DNA from: Harmonia axyridis
Lineage: Eukaryota > Arthropoda > Insecta > Coleoptera > Coccinellidae
DNA length: 64,000 nt
Assembly (NCBI RefSeq): GCF_914767665.1
Contig: NC_059503.1
Location: 58,980,352-59,044,351 of the forward strand
Direction of reading: 5' to 3'
The position numbers and the translations under genes were made by a program. Shown here piece after piece: positions 25,701-34,700 of this stretch. Numbering within the stretch: the stretch's first letter is position 1; each line of letters starts with the position of its first letter. The notes beneath the pieces were generated by a model. It was given only the letters and a program-made list of their open reading frames with translations. It was not told the DNA's origin and made no database searches.

Positions 25701-28700
25701 AATAATGATACAATCTGCACATTAACGGTTCAATTGAGGCGTACTTTCATCTGAGGCAATATCTTGTTATTCGTGCGATTTCGCGATATCGTATCTGCTA
25801 TGGAAAGAAAATTGGTTCAATTTTCCAACTTTTTCTTCGATTTTCTAGTCAGTTATTGCACAGAAGGTTAACGGATGGTTTACCTTAAGAATGCTGCATT
25901 TCCTCACAATAGATATGGACGTTGAGGCTTTAATTTCGTTTATGCTCGTTTTTCTCTCATTAGAAAATCTCACATTCTGGAATGAAAAATTTATTGAGAA
26001 CAAATACACTGCGCAAAAAAATTAACGCACATTATGGAAATCTCGAATTTATTCTACAACTGAAGGTGTTCTCAATGATAATTATTTTTATCAGAATTAT
26101 GCATGCTTATGTTATCCACTTTCAACGTTTTTCTTCAATACAGATGTTTTTTCCCAGCAGGAAAAAAAAAAGTTGAGATTATCAGATTTTGAATGTATTG
26201 GCTCCATTCTGAAATCAGTTGATCAATTCTAGTGATCAATAGTGTTTCTTTCGTTGACCCAAGAGGAATGTGCCCAAGCGGTAGTTTTGCGAGAAGAAGG
26301 GTGGACATACACAAGAATTGCAGAAAGGTTTGGAGTTTCCCATACAAGTGTGTCCAGAATGTTGCAGCGATTCAGGGAGACAGGTATGAATGTCCGAAGT
26401 CCAGGACAGGGTAGACCACGGGTAACAACTACCATTCAAGAACGTTACTTGAGAGTTTGTTCGTTGAGACAACGGTTTGCAACCGCTCGCCTCCTTCAAA
26501 ATCAGCTTGAGCAAACTCATGGGGTGCAAATTAGCACTCAGACAATAAGAAATCACCTCAGAGAATATGATTTAAGGCCTCGTGTCGCGGCAAGAGGCCC
26601 AGCTCTTACCCCAGCCCATCGAAGGGCGCGTTTGGATTTTGCGAGAGAGCATATCCATTGGGAAGATGCTGATTAGGAAAGAGTTCTCTTCACAGATGAG
26701 TCTAGATTCTGCCTCTACCATTGTGATCGACGTTCCCTTGTATACAGACGTCCACATGAAAGATATGCTCAGTGCAATTTCCTGAATACTACTGGTTTCG
26801 GGGGAGGATCGATCATGGTATGGGGTGGAATATCTTTGACTGTTCGCACCTAGTGGTCGTTTAAAATGGAGCTATGAATGCTGGTAGGTGTATAAGGAAC
26901 ATTCTTGAAGAGCATGTAGTGCCATTTGCCCCATACATTGGTGAAAATTTCATTTTTATGGACAATAATGCCAGACCCCATCGTGCGCGCATCGTTCAGG
27001 AGTACCTTGAAGAGGTTGAAGTCTCTCGAATGGAATGGCCAGCGCCAGCAAGAAGTCCAGATCTCAATCCGATTGAGCAGGTTTGGGACAACCTCAAAAG
27101 AAGGCTGAGAAGTACAGAAAATCATCCAGCTACTCTTATTGACTTAGGAATCCAACTCAGAGAAATCTGGGAAGGATTAGATCAGAACATTTTAAGATCA
27201 CTCATTTTGAGTATGAACCGTCGTTGTCGAGCTGTAATTAACGCAAGGGGTGAAAATACCAAGTAATAAATCACTTATCAGCATTCCAGTATTTTGAAAA
27301 TTGTTTATACCAGCCGTAAGGGCAAAACTATTGAAAGGGGCAAAAATTAATTATTTTCAAAAAAAAAATATCTCGATAACGGTAAGACTTTTATAATGGG
27401 AATTTTGTCATAGCAGGTGGGTTATCCTTTGATCTACATTCTCCCTCGGTTTGACGTGGTCTTTACGGGACACCCTGTAGATACTTCACGTCATTCTTAT
27501 ATTACAACAAAGCCTAATTATCGAACATACTTAATCCTTGACCCTCAGGAAAGTTATCATATCTACCGGAAGGCCAGAGAAGGTTTATAAAGTAGCAATT
27601 AACAATTTACACACTCACCCATGGCACTCTAGTTGCTTATGTATGCCGATCTTCCTCATTACCACAGCGAATAGAGGTGAATGGTCATCGACATTTATGT
27701 ATTTTCCTTCGTGTATGTCCAGATTTCTGAAAAGCGTTCTTTTATCGATATTATCTGGATCGGTGATGAGGGGAAGAAAAGCATATGATATCCTAGAGGA
27801 GTCGTGGTCGTTTATCACAAATTTCACAGCTGACCAAACGGCTATGGTAGGAAATGAGTTCATCTGCTCCAAGTCACCTGACATGCAAATAAAAACTTTG
27901 TTGAATACAATGAATATTACAATTTTACTTATGAGAATATTGAATTTGATGTTTAGGAATGAAGTAAGGTGAGTAAATTCCAGATATGTTTTTAATTAGC
28001 CTAAGGATTGATCTAAAGGGTGTTTTTTTCAGAGTTATAGAACTTTAAATTGCAATAAAACAACGATGGATTATTCGATTGACATGAATTTTATTTATTC
28101 GCAAGATAATCTTGTGGCATTACATTTTAAATATGATTTCTGGCATATGACCGCCAAGGCTGGCTCGGATGTAGTCCAATCTGGACGTCCAATTTTCGAT
28201 GACTTTTTCCAACATTTGTGGCCGTATATCGGCAATAACACGGCGAATGTTGTCTTCCAAATGGTCAAGGGTTTGTGGCTTATCCGCATAGACCAATGAC
28301 TTTACATAGCCCCACAGAAAGTAGTCTAGCGGTGTTAAATCACAAAATCTTGGAGGCCAATTCACAGGTCCAAAACGTGAAATTAGGCGGTCACCAAACG
28401 TGTATTTCAATAAATCGATTGTCGCACGAGCTGTGTGACATGTTTCTTGTTGGAACCATAGCTCCTGGACATCATGGTTGTTCAATTCAGGAATGAAAAA
28501 GTTAGTAATCATGGCTCTATACCGATCACCATTGACTGTAACGTTCTGGCCATCATCGTTTTTGAAGAAGTACGGACCAATGATTCCACCAGCCCAATAA
28601 GCGCACCAAACAGTCAGTTTTTCTGGATGTAACAGTGTTTCGACATACACTTGAGGATTAGCTTTACTCCAAACGCGGCAGTTTTGTTTGTTAACGGAGC

Positions 28701-31700
28701 CATTCAACCAGAGGTGCGCTTTATCTCTAAACAAAATTCGCTTATGAAAATCTGGAATAACGGCACATTATTTTCTAAATAAAATTGCACTATTTGCAAG
28801 CGTTGTTCAGGCGTGAGTCTATTCATGATGAATTGCCAAACCAAACTGAGAATAAATCACTTGACAGCTGTTAAATCGGTCGCCATCTCGAACAGTAATG
28901 CCAACTTAAAGTTATATACCTCGAAAAAAAAACACCCGATATAACATAAAACTATGATGCTATATTGCAATCAGCAGCTTTTCTTGAAAAGCAGCGCATA
29001 TAATTTTCATCAATGTCGTGATTTTTGCTTTTGAGCGAATTTGTCTAATAAGACAAATTCGCTCGAAATTATTTTCTTTGATTTGAACATTGACAAAATG
29101 TACCGTGATAAAGACAAAGTCGCAATAAATAGATCTTAGATATTATACAAATAAGCTTAGGTATTTGTTAACATAACGCCATGGAAATATTAGTCGATTT
29201 GTGTCTGCATCATAAAGTTATTCTCGATTGAACATGTCAGCTTACGAGTCAAATTCTCGTCATTTGCGAGTTGTTTCAATTCTCTGCTTTAGTATGAAGA
29301 AATCTGCGACTGAGGCTTATCGAACGCTCTCAAATACCTATGGTGAGATCGTTTTTAGTGAAAGAACGTGCCGAGAGTGGTTTCAACCCTTCAAGAACGG
29401 TGATTTTGAAGTCGAAGACAGTGGAAGAGAGAATGTTTTCGAAGATGCAGAATTGGAGACATTACTTGATTAAGACTCTGTCAAATGCAACAAGAATTGA
29501 CAGGATAATTGAGAGTGACGCGACAAGACATTTCAAAACGTCTGAGAGTCATGGAAATGATCCGAAACAAGGAAATTGGGTGCCGTACGAGTTGAAGCCA
29601 AGAAAAGTTGAACGGCGTTTGTTTGCTTGTGAACAGCTGCTAGCTAGATAAAAAAAGAAGGGATCGTGACTGGAGACGAAAAATGGTTTCATTAAGATAA
29701 TCCCAAGCGCAGAAAATCATGGGCCATGCTTCTACGTCGACGGCTAAACCGAATATTCACGGTTCCAAGGTCATGCTCAGTGTTTGGTGGAACCAGCTCG
29801 GCGTAGTGTATTAAGAGTTGTTAAAACCGACTGAAAACCGCAATTAGTGCATTTGAGCCGAGAATTGAAAGACAAACGGCCGCAATACAACGAGAGACAT
29901 GATGAAGCGATTTTACAGCATGATAATGCTAGACCCCATGTAGTGAAAGTGGTCAAGTCATACTTGGGAACGTTGAAATGGGAAGTCCTACCCCACCCGA
30001 CGTATTCTCCAGACGTTGCTCCCTCGGTCTTGTTTCGATCAATGGCACATGGCCTGGCTGACCAGCACTTATGTTATGAAGAACTAAAAAATTGTATACT
30101 GCCCGAGAGATGGGAAAAAGTAGTGGCCAGTGATGAACAATACTCTGAATCATAAATGTTTAACCAGTTTTTCACAATAAAGCCTCGAATATCGGAAAAA
30201 AACGGCGGAAACAAAGTTTTTTTTTGTTGTACGCCTATGTAAAATATTAGGTTTTTGGTTTCAGACATTTTGCTTGAATGCATTGCAAAAATACAATCAG
30301 CGAAGATACGACGTTGCCAGTGGCGTACCCAAGGGGGGGATAAGGGGATATATCCCCCCAGGAGGAATATCCATTATATGTAACAACCTTATATATCACC
30401 ATCTTATTATAAGTAAGCAAATTTCTTTGGAAAATTGTTTTAAAAGAAGGAAAATTCGAAAAATTTTTTCTTTATCCCTTCCAAGGCTTATTTCTGGGTA
30501 CGCCACTGGACGTTGCTAGTGATTGATCGGCTTGAATTCTTTTTTTAACTTTAAAAGCTTTAAGATTTAAGTCTTTATGCAAAATACTGTGCAAAGCCTT
30601 TTGTGAAATGCCTAATTCCCAAGATCAATAGAAAATAAAAAATCAAACTCCTCTTATCATCAGAGTATCAAACTTTGGTACCTTTTCATTTTCCCTCTTG
30701 CGTTCCTGCGATGATCAAACTTTGTACGGTTCACGAAGTACTCATCTTCTTTCTATTTTCGAAGCAAAGTAGAGGGCAGCACTGTGGGACCGTCGATATT
30801 TTTTCATGAAATTGGAGTTTTAAATCTTTTGAAATGTATTTTGGTAGGTTATTTTTACGAATATTTTAAAAATATAGAAGTGCTTTGTACATTGTATATG
30901 TCATCAATTCTTTTGCGAAAAACGAAAAGTTACCAATTTTTTTTTCATTCACAAATTAAAAATATTCACTTCCTACAATGTAGATTATTGTTCAAGGAAA
31001 TTATGTGAAAACCACATTAAATCGTTGATTTGTAAGAAGAAATATCTTTAATTACGTTTTGAACAGAGGAGCCACGTGGCGGTGTTCCTTTTCAAGTTTT
31101 TCTGACTAATTGCAATAGTTTCAGTATATTTCAAATTCAAAGATATCTCACCTTTTTCTCCCTGATACTGCACCCTCAGTCCCTGACTAGATATCTCCAA
31201 TCTCCCAGTGAGCATCTTTCTAGGTTTAGTTATTTTCTTATAAGCGAAATAAAGATCTTTCAAGGGCCCCTGAAGACCAGCAAGACTAGTCACCTTATCG
31301 TTCAGAGGTACCGAACCTAAATAGTCAACAGTGAAACTGTGCACACCAACACTATCCTCTTCTATCTTGATATCTTTAGGAACTTCGGAAAACATCTTGT
31401 CAATCCTGACTTGCGCACTATTTTTAGTGTTCAAACTAGAGTCGGAATCGAACATTTGATCGATTTTCTGTTTGTAAGCACTGTATACACTACCGGAATC
31501 ACAGTTGTCGTCCACAAGTCGAAACCCATTGGAACCCGTACTTTTGCTACTTTTCACACTCGAATAGTCGTGGGATTTTGATGAATTTGAAGTAGTTTTG
31601 GAATAATTTTGGGTACTTGTGCAGAAAGACGAATTTTTTGGAGGAGTTGGAGGAGGTTTGAAAGAAGTAATTTCTGGTGATGTTAAATTAGGAGGTTTTG

Positions 31701-31845
31701 GAGGAGGAGGACCCGTTGGTGACTTTGAAGGAATTTCAGGCGGTTTTGGTTGATTTGGTTCAGGGAGAGGCGGTGGAGGGGGTGAAGAGGTAAATCCAGG
31801 AAGGGAAGGAAGTGCTGGTGGTCTGGGAATGATGGCTGTCTCCAT
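12210..31845 (-). CDS. PTB/PID-domain protein, seven-exon gene (whole model)
   Basis: Join of exons 31152-31845, 27619-27877, 23606-23846, 18216-18447, 17912-18152, 14557-15797 and 12210-12715. Splice phases 1, 2, 0, 1, 2, 1 all match; the sum is 3414 bases, i.e. 1137 residues plus stop. In order: proline-rich N terminus (to ~70), Ser/Lys-rich linker, PTB/PID domain (~169-343; HSFTVDYLGS to TLYKSL), charged linkers, Lys/Arg-rich stretch (~624-679), 14-cysteine module (~766-835) and Tyr/Ser-rich tail. PTB domains bind NPxY-type tails, so a membrane-proximal adaptor role is inferred; poly-proline could recruit SH3 or EVH1 partners. I do not recognise the exact family. The start METAII has a strong Kozak context (CACCATGG). 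Exons 6-7 are duplicated downstream. Confidence 0.85.
12765..14285 (+). mobile_element. Tc1-family (DD34E) transposon (duplicated copy)
   Basis: Identical to 4110-5630, with the same stops and frameshifts. It fills most of intron 6 (12716-14556) of the PTB gene on the opposite strand. Confidence 0.92.
14557..15797 (-). CDS. PTB gene exon 6
   Basis: The largest exon (1241 bases, 414 residues). Acceptors CTCTTTTCCAG (start 15797) and TTGTAG (start 15815) are 18 bases apart and both keep frame. The donor is GTAAGT, phase 1. Order: FNELFSEFRQHEGLHSMDEIL, a Lys/Arg-rich stretch around RRQKKKILKK, a Ser-rich linker, and a module with 14 cysteines in 70 residues containing two DSCT..(D/N)KCYC repeats. 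A Tyr/Arg-rich tail follows (YDRLKTLSRPIDPYYSYNY). The cysteine spacing suggests metal binding or a disulfide-rich fold, but no family is recognised. Confidence 0.87.
15954..16125 (-). pseudogene. Mariner transposase 3' end remnant (duplicated copy)
   Basis: Identical to 7299-7470. Confidence 0.45.
16150..16292. mobile_element. Hairpin MITE, 143 bp (duplicated copy)
   Basis: Identical to 7495-7637. Confidence 0.6.
16686..17164 (-). mobile_element. Internally deleted mariner (duplicated copy)
   Basis: Identical to 8031-8509. Confidence 0.7.
17355..17744. repeat. Palindromic MITE-like segment, complete in copy 2
   Basis: Same segment as 8700-9075 with its native right end. TATACTTCTCCTACAACTGC (17477-17496) is inverted at 17724-17744 with one base more. 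The tandem-duplication breakpoint at 17728-17730 falls inside this right arm. Confidence 0.5.
17731..17911. other. Intron 5 of PTB gene, native part
   Basis: Unique sequence between the duplication end and exon 5. It starts with the rest of the inverted-repeat arm; nothing else seen. Confidence 0.4.
17912..18152 (-). CDS. PTB gene exon 5
   Basis: Acceptor with a long T-run before CGTTTCAG, donor GTGAGT. Encodes DKISTFMSREQKQITAEIK and a KRLQSLRRKNEIVRKKE stretch, likely helical and strongly basic, then TIPRSGSFLNAGGLTRYKS. Phase 1 in, phase 2 out. This is the last exon outside the tandem duplication; its donor faces two identical sets of downstream acceptors. Confidence 0.85.
18216..18447 (-). 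CDS. PTB gene exon 4
   Basis: Acceptor TGATTTCTTACAG, donor GTAAAA (weaker than the others). Encodes 77 residues: a Lys-rich stretch (TTKIPKKSTKTKKAPS) followed by an acidic Ser/Asn/Glu segment ending IKPPTFT. The minus-strand frame is open across the exon and phase 0 to 1 fits both neighbours. No domain recognised. Confidence 0.75.
18837..19848 (+). mobile_element. Foldback derivative of the Tc1 element
   Basis: Begins CACTGCGCAAAAGAATTAAC after a TA and ends GCGCAGTG before a TA, so both ends are those of the 1.5-kb Tc1 family. The first ~720 bp are collinear with that element: 5' leader, ATG, HTH domains up to TDESRF, with a 12-bp gap that removes a few codons. After a 91-base spacer (19556-19646) the sequence turns back: 19647-19842 is the inverted complement of 19359-19555. 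The catalytic C terminus is gone. It lies in intron 3 of the PTB gene. Confidence 0.88.
19849..20702. other. Intron 3 sequence, no feature recognised
   Basis: About 850 bp of AT-rich DNA between two transposons. Short open frames near 20308-20570 look like chance. Confidence 0.3.
20701..21629 (-). mobile_element. DD41D (rosa-like) mariner, internally deleted
   Basis: Both ends are present: AAGGGTGTTTTTTTTTAGAGC on the left and TCGAGGTATATAAC...-type on the right, ending AACACCC. Minus-strand pieces match the transposase: the N terminus up to YFENN, then PHLRV-like WLRQQTKLPH, the QQDGATCHTA region and LVYADKPQTLDHLEDNIR. The stretch between the N-terminal helix-turn-helix and the first catalytic Asp is missing, plus smaller frameshifts. 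It lies in intron 3 of the PTB gene. Confidence 0.82.
21752..21870 (-). repeat. Possible 3' end of a LINE with microsatellite tail
   Basis: On the minus strand, text ending in GATGTAAGTTTAGCTGG and an AATAAAG is followed by a (TACA)n-type tail (21752-21775). Such tails are typical of some non-LTR retrotransposons. No coding sequence remains. Confidence 0.3.
21953..22066. repeat. ACAGGGTGGTCC repeat fragment
   Basis: Bounded by tacagggtggtccagg and gagatacagggtgttaaag. The same phrase style recurs near 33740, 57656 and 62126, marking a dispersed non-coding repeat family. Confidence 0.35.
22067..22649. other. Intron 3 sequence, no feature recognised
   Basis: AT-rich; no gene, RNA or repeat recognised. 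Confidence 0.3.
22650..23068. repeat. Compound microsatellite: (AGT)n, (GAATGA)n, (AATAAG)n, (AAG)n
   Basis: From 22650 an impure AGT/AGA trinucleotide array runs to about 22833. Then come hexamers GAATGA (to about 22901), AATAAG (to about 23030) and AAG/GAA. Because 3 and 6 are multiples of codon length, all frames stay open and give artificial low-complexity ORFs (Arg-Ile, Ser-Tyr, poly-Ser). It lies in intron 3 of the PTB gene. Not a gene. Confidence 0.95.
23069..23605. other. Intron 3 sequence next to exon 3
   Basis: AT-rich; no feature other than the exon 3 donor at its right edge. Confidence 0.35.
23606..23846 (-). CDS. PTB gene exon 3
   Basis: Acceptor CTATTTCCAG, donor GTAAGT. It starts with FVCQTSEDAIVIAATLYKSL, the typical last strand and amphipathic helix of a PTB domain. 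A basic region with a PPVRPPRRKR motif (possible SH3 ligand or nuclear signal) and a Ser-rich end follow. Phase 2 in, phase 0 out. Confidence 0.9.
24290..25060 (-). pseudogene. Mariner (DD34D) transposase remnant
   Basis: Minus-strand translation gives, in order, AQFWFP.FRSGNFDVKDAPRT (N-terminal HTH), LKIAQRSIQNHLHKAGL (second HTH), VPHELTQK, then DNARPHTSIV-like (here RTTPGHTHR by frameshift) and HPPQSPDLALSDYYLF with the last Asp. The first catalytic Asp region (TGDEKW in mariners) is deleted. Several stops and frameshifts. It lies in intron 2 of the PTB gene, same strand. Confidence 0.72.
25061..26006. other. Intron 2 sequence, no feature recognised
   Basis: About 950 bp of AT-rich DNA; nothing recognised on either strand. 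Confidence 0.3.
26007..27306 (+). mobile_element. Tc1-family (DD34E) transposon, right end missing
   Basis: Starts CACTGCGCAAAAAAATTAAC after a TA. It matches the 1.5-kb Tc1 copies to about 27306, then stops before the last ~215 bp including the right TIR. A deletion near 26255 removes the normal start codon (the MQRETRN part). Other damage: TGG to TAG after HWEDAD, a lost Asp-containing stretch near 26850 and a two-codon insertion (PA) before RSPDLNPIE. The catalytic motifs TDESRF, FMDNNARPH (second D of DD lost to N) and SPDLNPIE remain readable. In intron 2 of the PTB gene, opposite strand. Confidence 0.88.
27307..27618. other. Intron 2 sequence with GGACACCCTGTA end motif
   Basis: The segment 27310-27480 ends in gggacaccctgtagata, the complement of the ACAGGGTGTCC motif seen at 61892. 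It is probably a dispersed repeat fragment. Confidence 0.3.
27619..27877 (-). CDS. PTB gene exon 2
   Basis: Acceptor TTGCATGTCAG, donor GTGAGT. Encodes the middle and C-terminal part of the PTB domain: MNSFPTIAVWSAVKFV, a central linker, then DDHSPLFAVVMRKIG and HKQLECHG, the strand preceding the C-terminal helix. Phase 1 in, phase 2 out. Confidence 0.9.
28016..28939 (-). mobile_element. DD41D (rosa-like) mariner, internally deleted
   Basis: Ends AAGGGTGTTTTTTTCAGAG (after TA) and CGAAAAAAAAACACCCGA (before TA). The minus strand keeps a long open frame from the first catalytic region (RDKAHLWLNG, Asp in SDEAHFW altered) to the C terminus (MPEIIFKM). It includes WFQQ-TCHTARATIDLLK with the second Asp codon lost in a 9-base deletion. 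The middle of the N-terminal half is deleted. It lies in intron 1 of the PTB gene, same strand. Confidence 0.85.
29033..29064. repeat. Perfect 14-bp palindrome with AATA loop
   Basis: GAGCGAATTTGTCT, AATA, AGACAAATTCGCTC. The arms are exact. It lies just left of the mariner at 29100; its role is unknown. Confidence 0.8.
29100..30240 (+). mobile_element. Mariner (DD34D) transposon, degraded
   Basis: A 5' leader similar to the reverse complement of 46600-46720, then MSAYESNSRHLR, the HTH domains, TGDEKWFH with the first Asp, HDNARPHVVKVV with the second, and SPDVAPS where a small deletion removes the last Asp (DYHLF in intact mariners). LPERWEKVV and a CACAATAAAG end follow. The right TIR reads GTTGTACGCCTATG; the left TIR is not recognisable. 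Several frameshifts. In intron 1 of the PTB gene, opposite strand. Confidence 0.82.
30318..30508. mobile_element. hAT-type MITE with 8-bp target duplication
   Basis: 191 bp bounded by CAGTGGCGTACCCA and its exact inverse TGGGTACGCCACTG. Both sides carry the same 8-base direct repeat GACGTTGC (30310-30317 and 30509-30516). An 8-bp duplication and CA-G start are hAT signatures. The interior is non-coding with G and C runs (30331-30362). It lies in intron 1 of the PTB gene. Confidence 0.88.
30517..31151. other. Intron 1 sequence next to exon 1
   Basis: AT-rich; no feature recognised except the exon 1 donor at 31150-31151. Confidence 0.35.
31152..31845 (-). CDS. PTB gene exon 1 (coding part)
   Basis: Starts at ATG 31845 in CACCATGG; another in-frame ATG at 31860 would add five residues. 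Encodes 231 residues plus one base: poly-proline runs such as SPPPPPLPEP and GPPPPKPP, a Ser-rich linker, then the first part of the PTB domain (HSFTVDYLGSVPL, then GLRVQYQGEK). The donor is AAAG|GTGAGA. Reading through the donor stays open for about 35 codons, but the spliced join GEKG-DLEQMNSFPT restores a normal PTB fold order. A likely 5' UTR acceptor, TTGTTTCAG, ends near 31907, with stops in frame just after it. Confidence 0.88.
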
Positions 31846-31859
31846 GGTGCACATAAGCA

Positions 31860-31889
31860 TCACTGAATGGTTGTCTCCGAGATCTTCAT
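31860..31889 (-). promoter_or_regulatory. Upstream ORF overlapping the first ATG
   Basis: In the 5' leader a nine-codon ORF begins at ATG 31889. It ends in TGA, which overlaps the in-frame ATG at 31860 by sharing TGATG. It lies after the likely acceptor at 31907, so it would be in the mRNA. It might dampen initiation or favour the METAII start at 31845. Confidence 0.4.
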
Positions 31890-31907
31890 GATAGAAAATT
31901 TATCATC

Positions 31908-32210
31908 TGAAACAATAAATACTTTTTTAGTCAGAAGAATATATTCTACTCGTATTTTAAGATTATATGCTCATGTAAATATGTATAAATTAGTCTGAGT
32001 GAGATCATAGAGAATACCATGGATCATTTTCTTCCTGGAAAATACTGTAGCCACTATTCCACAAATATAATCAGAGTTATTAACATAATTAAAATAATTA
32101 AGCTCAACAGTTATTTTAAATTACGCCTCATTTGAAGAAAATGAAGAAGCATTATTTTACATTTTGTAGATATTTTGGCTATGTACTTGGCTATGTATGT
32201 GATGATAATA
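31908..32210. other. Upstream of PTB gene exon 1
   Basis: Begins with a likely 3' splice site (TTATTGTTTCAG on the minus strand), so the promoter and non-coding first exon must lie further right. Not located. Confidence 0.35.
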
Positions 32211-33040
32211 CACTGCGCAAAAGAATTAACGCACATTATGGAAATCTCAAATTTATTCTACAACTGAAGGTGTTTTCAATGATAATTATTTTTATTAGAA
32301 TTATGCATGCATATGTTATCCACTTTAAACGTTTTTCTTTAATACAGATGTTTTTTCCCAGCAGGAATAAAAAAAGATGAGATTATCAGATTTTGAATGT
32401 ATTGGCTCCATTCTGAAATCAGTTGTTCTCGATCAATTCTAGTGATCAATAGTTTTTCTTTCGTTTGATTTTCTACACTCGATCGCTATGCAACTCGAAA
32501 CACGCAATTTGACCCAAGAGGAATGTGCCCAAGCGGTAGTTTTGCGAGAAGAAGGGTGGACATAATTGCAGAAAGGTTTTGGAGTTTCCCATACAAGTGT
32601 GTCCAGAATGTTGCAGTGATTCAGGGAGACAGGTATGAATGTCCGAAGACCAGGACAGGGTAGACCACAGGTAACAACTGCCATTCAAGAACGTTACTTG
32701 AGAGTTTCTTCGTTGAGACAACGGTTTGCAACCGCTCGCCTCCTTCAAAATCAGCTTGAGCAAACTCATGAGTTGCAAATTAGCACTCAGACAATAAGAA
32801 ATCGCCTCAGAGAATATGATTTGAGGCCTCGTGTCGCGGCAAGAGGCCCAGCTCTTACCCCAGCCCATCGAAGGGCGCGTTTGGATTATGCGAGAGAGCA
32901 TATCCATTGGGAAGAGGCTGATTGGAAAAGAGTGTACTGAGCATATCTTTTATGTGGACGTCTGTATACAAGGGAACGTCGATCACAATGGTAGAGGAAG
33001 AATCTAGACTCATCTGTGAAGAGAACTCTTTCCCAATCAG
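32211..33040 (+). mobile_element. Foldback Tc1 derivative, spacer inverted, right arm lost
   Basis: Starts CACTGCGCAAAAGAATTAAC after TA. It follows the Tc1 family through both HTH regions to ADWKRV (32933). Then 32934-33024 (91 bases) is the reverse complement of the spacer 19556-19646 of the foldback copy, followed by the first 16 bases of the return arm (ACTCTTTCCCAATCAG). It is cut off at 33040. The transposase has a TAA after GWT and other lesions. Confidence 0.85.
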
Positions 33041-34700
33041 TATGATTTTTTCTCTTTCAAGCAAAGCGTCGTTAATGACATTCTTTTCCCCAACATCCAT
33101 GTTTTCTCTCTGAGACCAATATTTTCTAACCCAATGTTTTGTTTTCACCCTACTATCCCAGAGGTACAAAAAACACGGATATTTCGTATAACCACTTTGC
33201 TGCCCAAGAAGAAAGTTGACCATTTTTAAGTCAACACAAATCACGTTCGTGATACTTTATCTTATACAAGACCAAAGCGATGGTATTATATTCTTCTTTC
33301 AGTTTCGTTGAGGGAGCTAGTGCTATTGAACTGAAAAAAAAATTTTTGCCCTGTGTAATGGAAACAACGTATTTTTAGCGATGGTAGATAATGAAGATGA
33401 CTGTTTAGCAGAAAAATTACATCCTTATTATAATTATTTTATGATTATTACAAAATTTTCACATCCACTTGATGAAATAATATTTTTGATAGAACAGCAT
33501 TAACACTGATTTCGAGGTACTGAAGATAAATACTCATTTCAATAACTTCCAGAACTCCAGTTTATTCTACTGAACTGCAAATTGTGGAACAATTATCCAC
33601 CTGTTATGTTTTCAACAAAGTATAATCTTCAACAAAATAATGTATTATTTATCAGGACAGTTTTTCTTGTATAGTTATTAAGGTTTTGAAATGATTCCCC
33701 CTTTTTCTTGAGAAGGGAATCTGTTATGAGAAAAAAAACTTTAACACCCTCTGTATCTCGAAAATAGAGCGTTTGCGGGCCCATGTTTATAAATATGTTT
33801 TCTTGAGAAGGTTCAAACTGTAATAATTTTCGTTTGTAACTCCAATTTAGGAACTACCTGTATATCTCATAATTCATTGTGCGATCCTCGTTCAATTTAA
33901 ACTGATTTTCGTCCCATCCCAAAATATATGGTTTTCACGCTTACTTCAGTAATTTATGATGCTTATCATTGTGATGCTTTATGGCCTTTTGTTTCATGTA
34001 AGAAACGATAAACTTTCATTTTCATGGAGGTAGAAAGTGATTTAAAAGGAAATAATGTAAATTATTCCGCATTGTCAACTCGAAGCGTTCCTATAATACT
34101 ATGAGAAAAAAATTTCTCTTACGTAAACTGTAGCTACAAATTATTTCACGATTCATCGACAAACTTGAGATGATTTAATAGTTCTTTCTTCAAATAAAAA
34201 AATACTTTATAATATATTACCTATTTATATGGTCGTGATGATTTAACATATCTCCTAAATCTTATTATCGAGGAGATATTGAATTCACATATTTCTGAAA
34301 TTTGCTGTTCATGTTAGATTTGAGAAGATTTATGAATTCAATAGATTATAATAGAGTTTCTTCTACAGTCGATCTAACAGTATTAAAAATTAGGTTGGTA
34401 TTCAATAATTTCCTAATTCGATACTACCTATTTGTTGAATCAATTCAGATTGCAATATGACTATAACAATACTTTGTTGCACAAACTATGTTTCATTGAA
34501 CTCCTAAATATTGCACTCTTATTGAATTAATTAATTGAATCGTTATATTTTGTCGTTACAATTACGTATTACCCCTAACTAATTTTTGGTAAAACTAAAA
34601 ATTTAGGAAAGCATTGAAGTGGAGTCAGAAGCGTTTGAGAGCTCATCAGTTCAATCTTCAATGCGACCTTGGAGATCACATAACTATATATGGGTATATA
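33041..34700. other. Intergenic region, no gene seen
   Basis: AT-rich. At about 33740-33866 lies a fragment with taacaccctctgtatctcgaaa and caatttaggaactacctgtat, another member of the dispersed ACAGGGTG-end repeats. Nothing else recognised. Confidence 0.35.
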
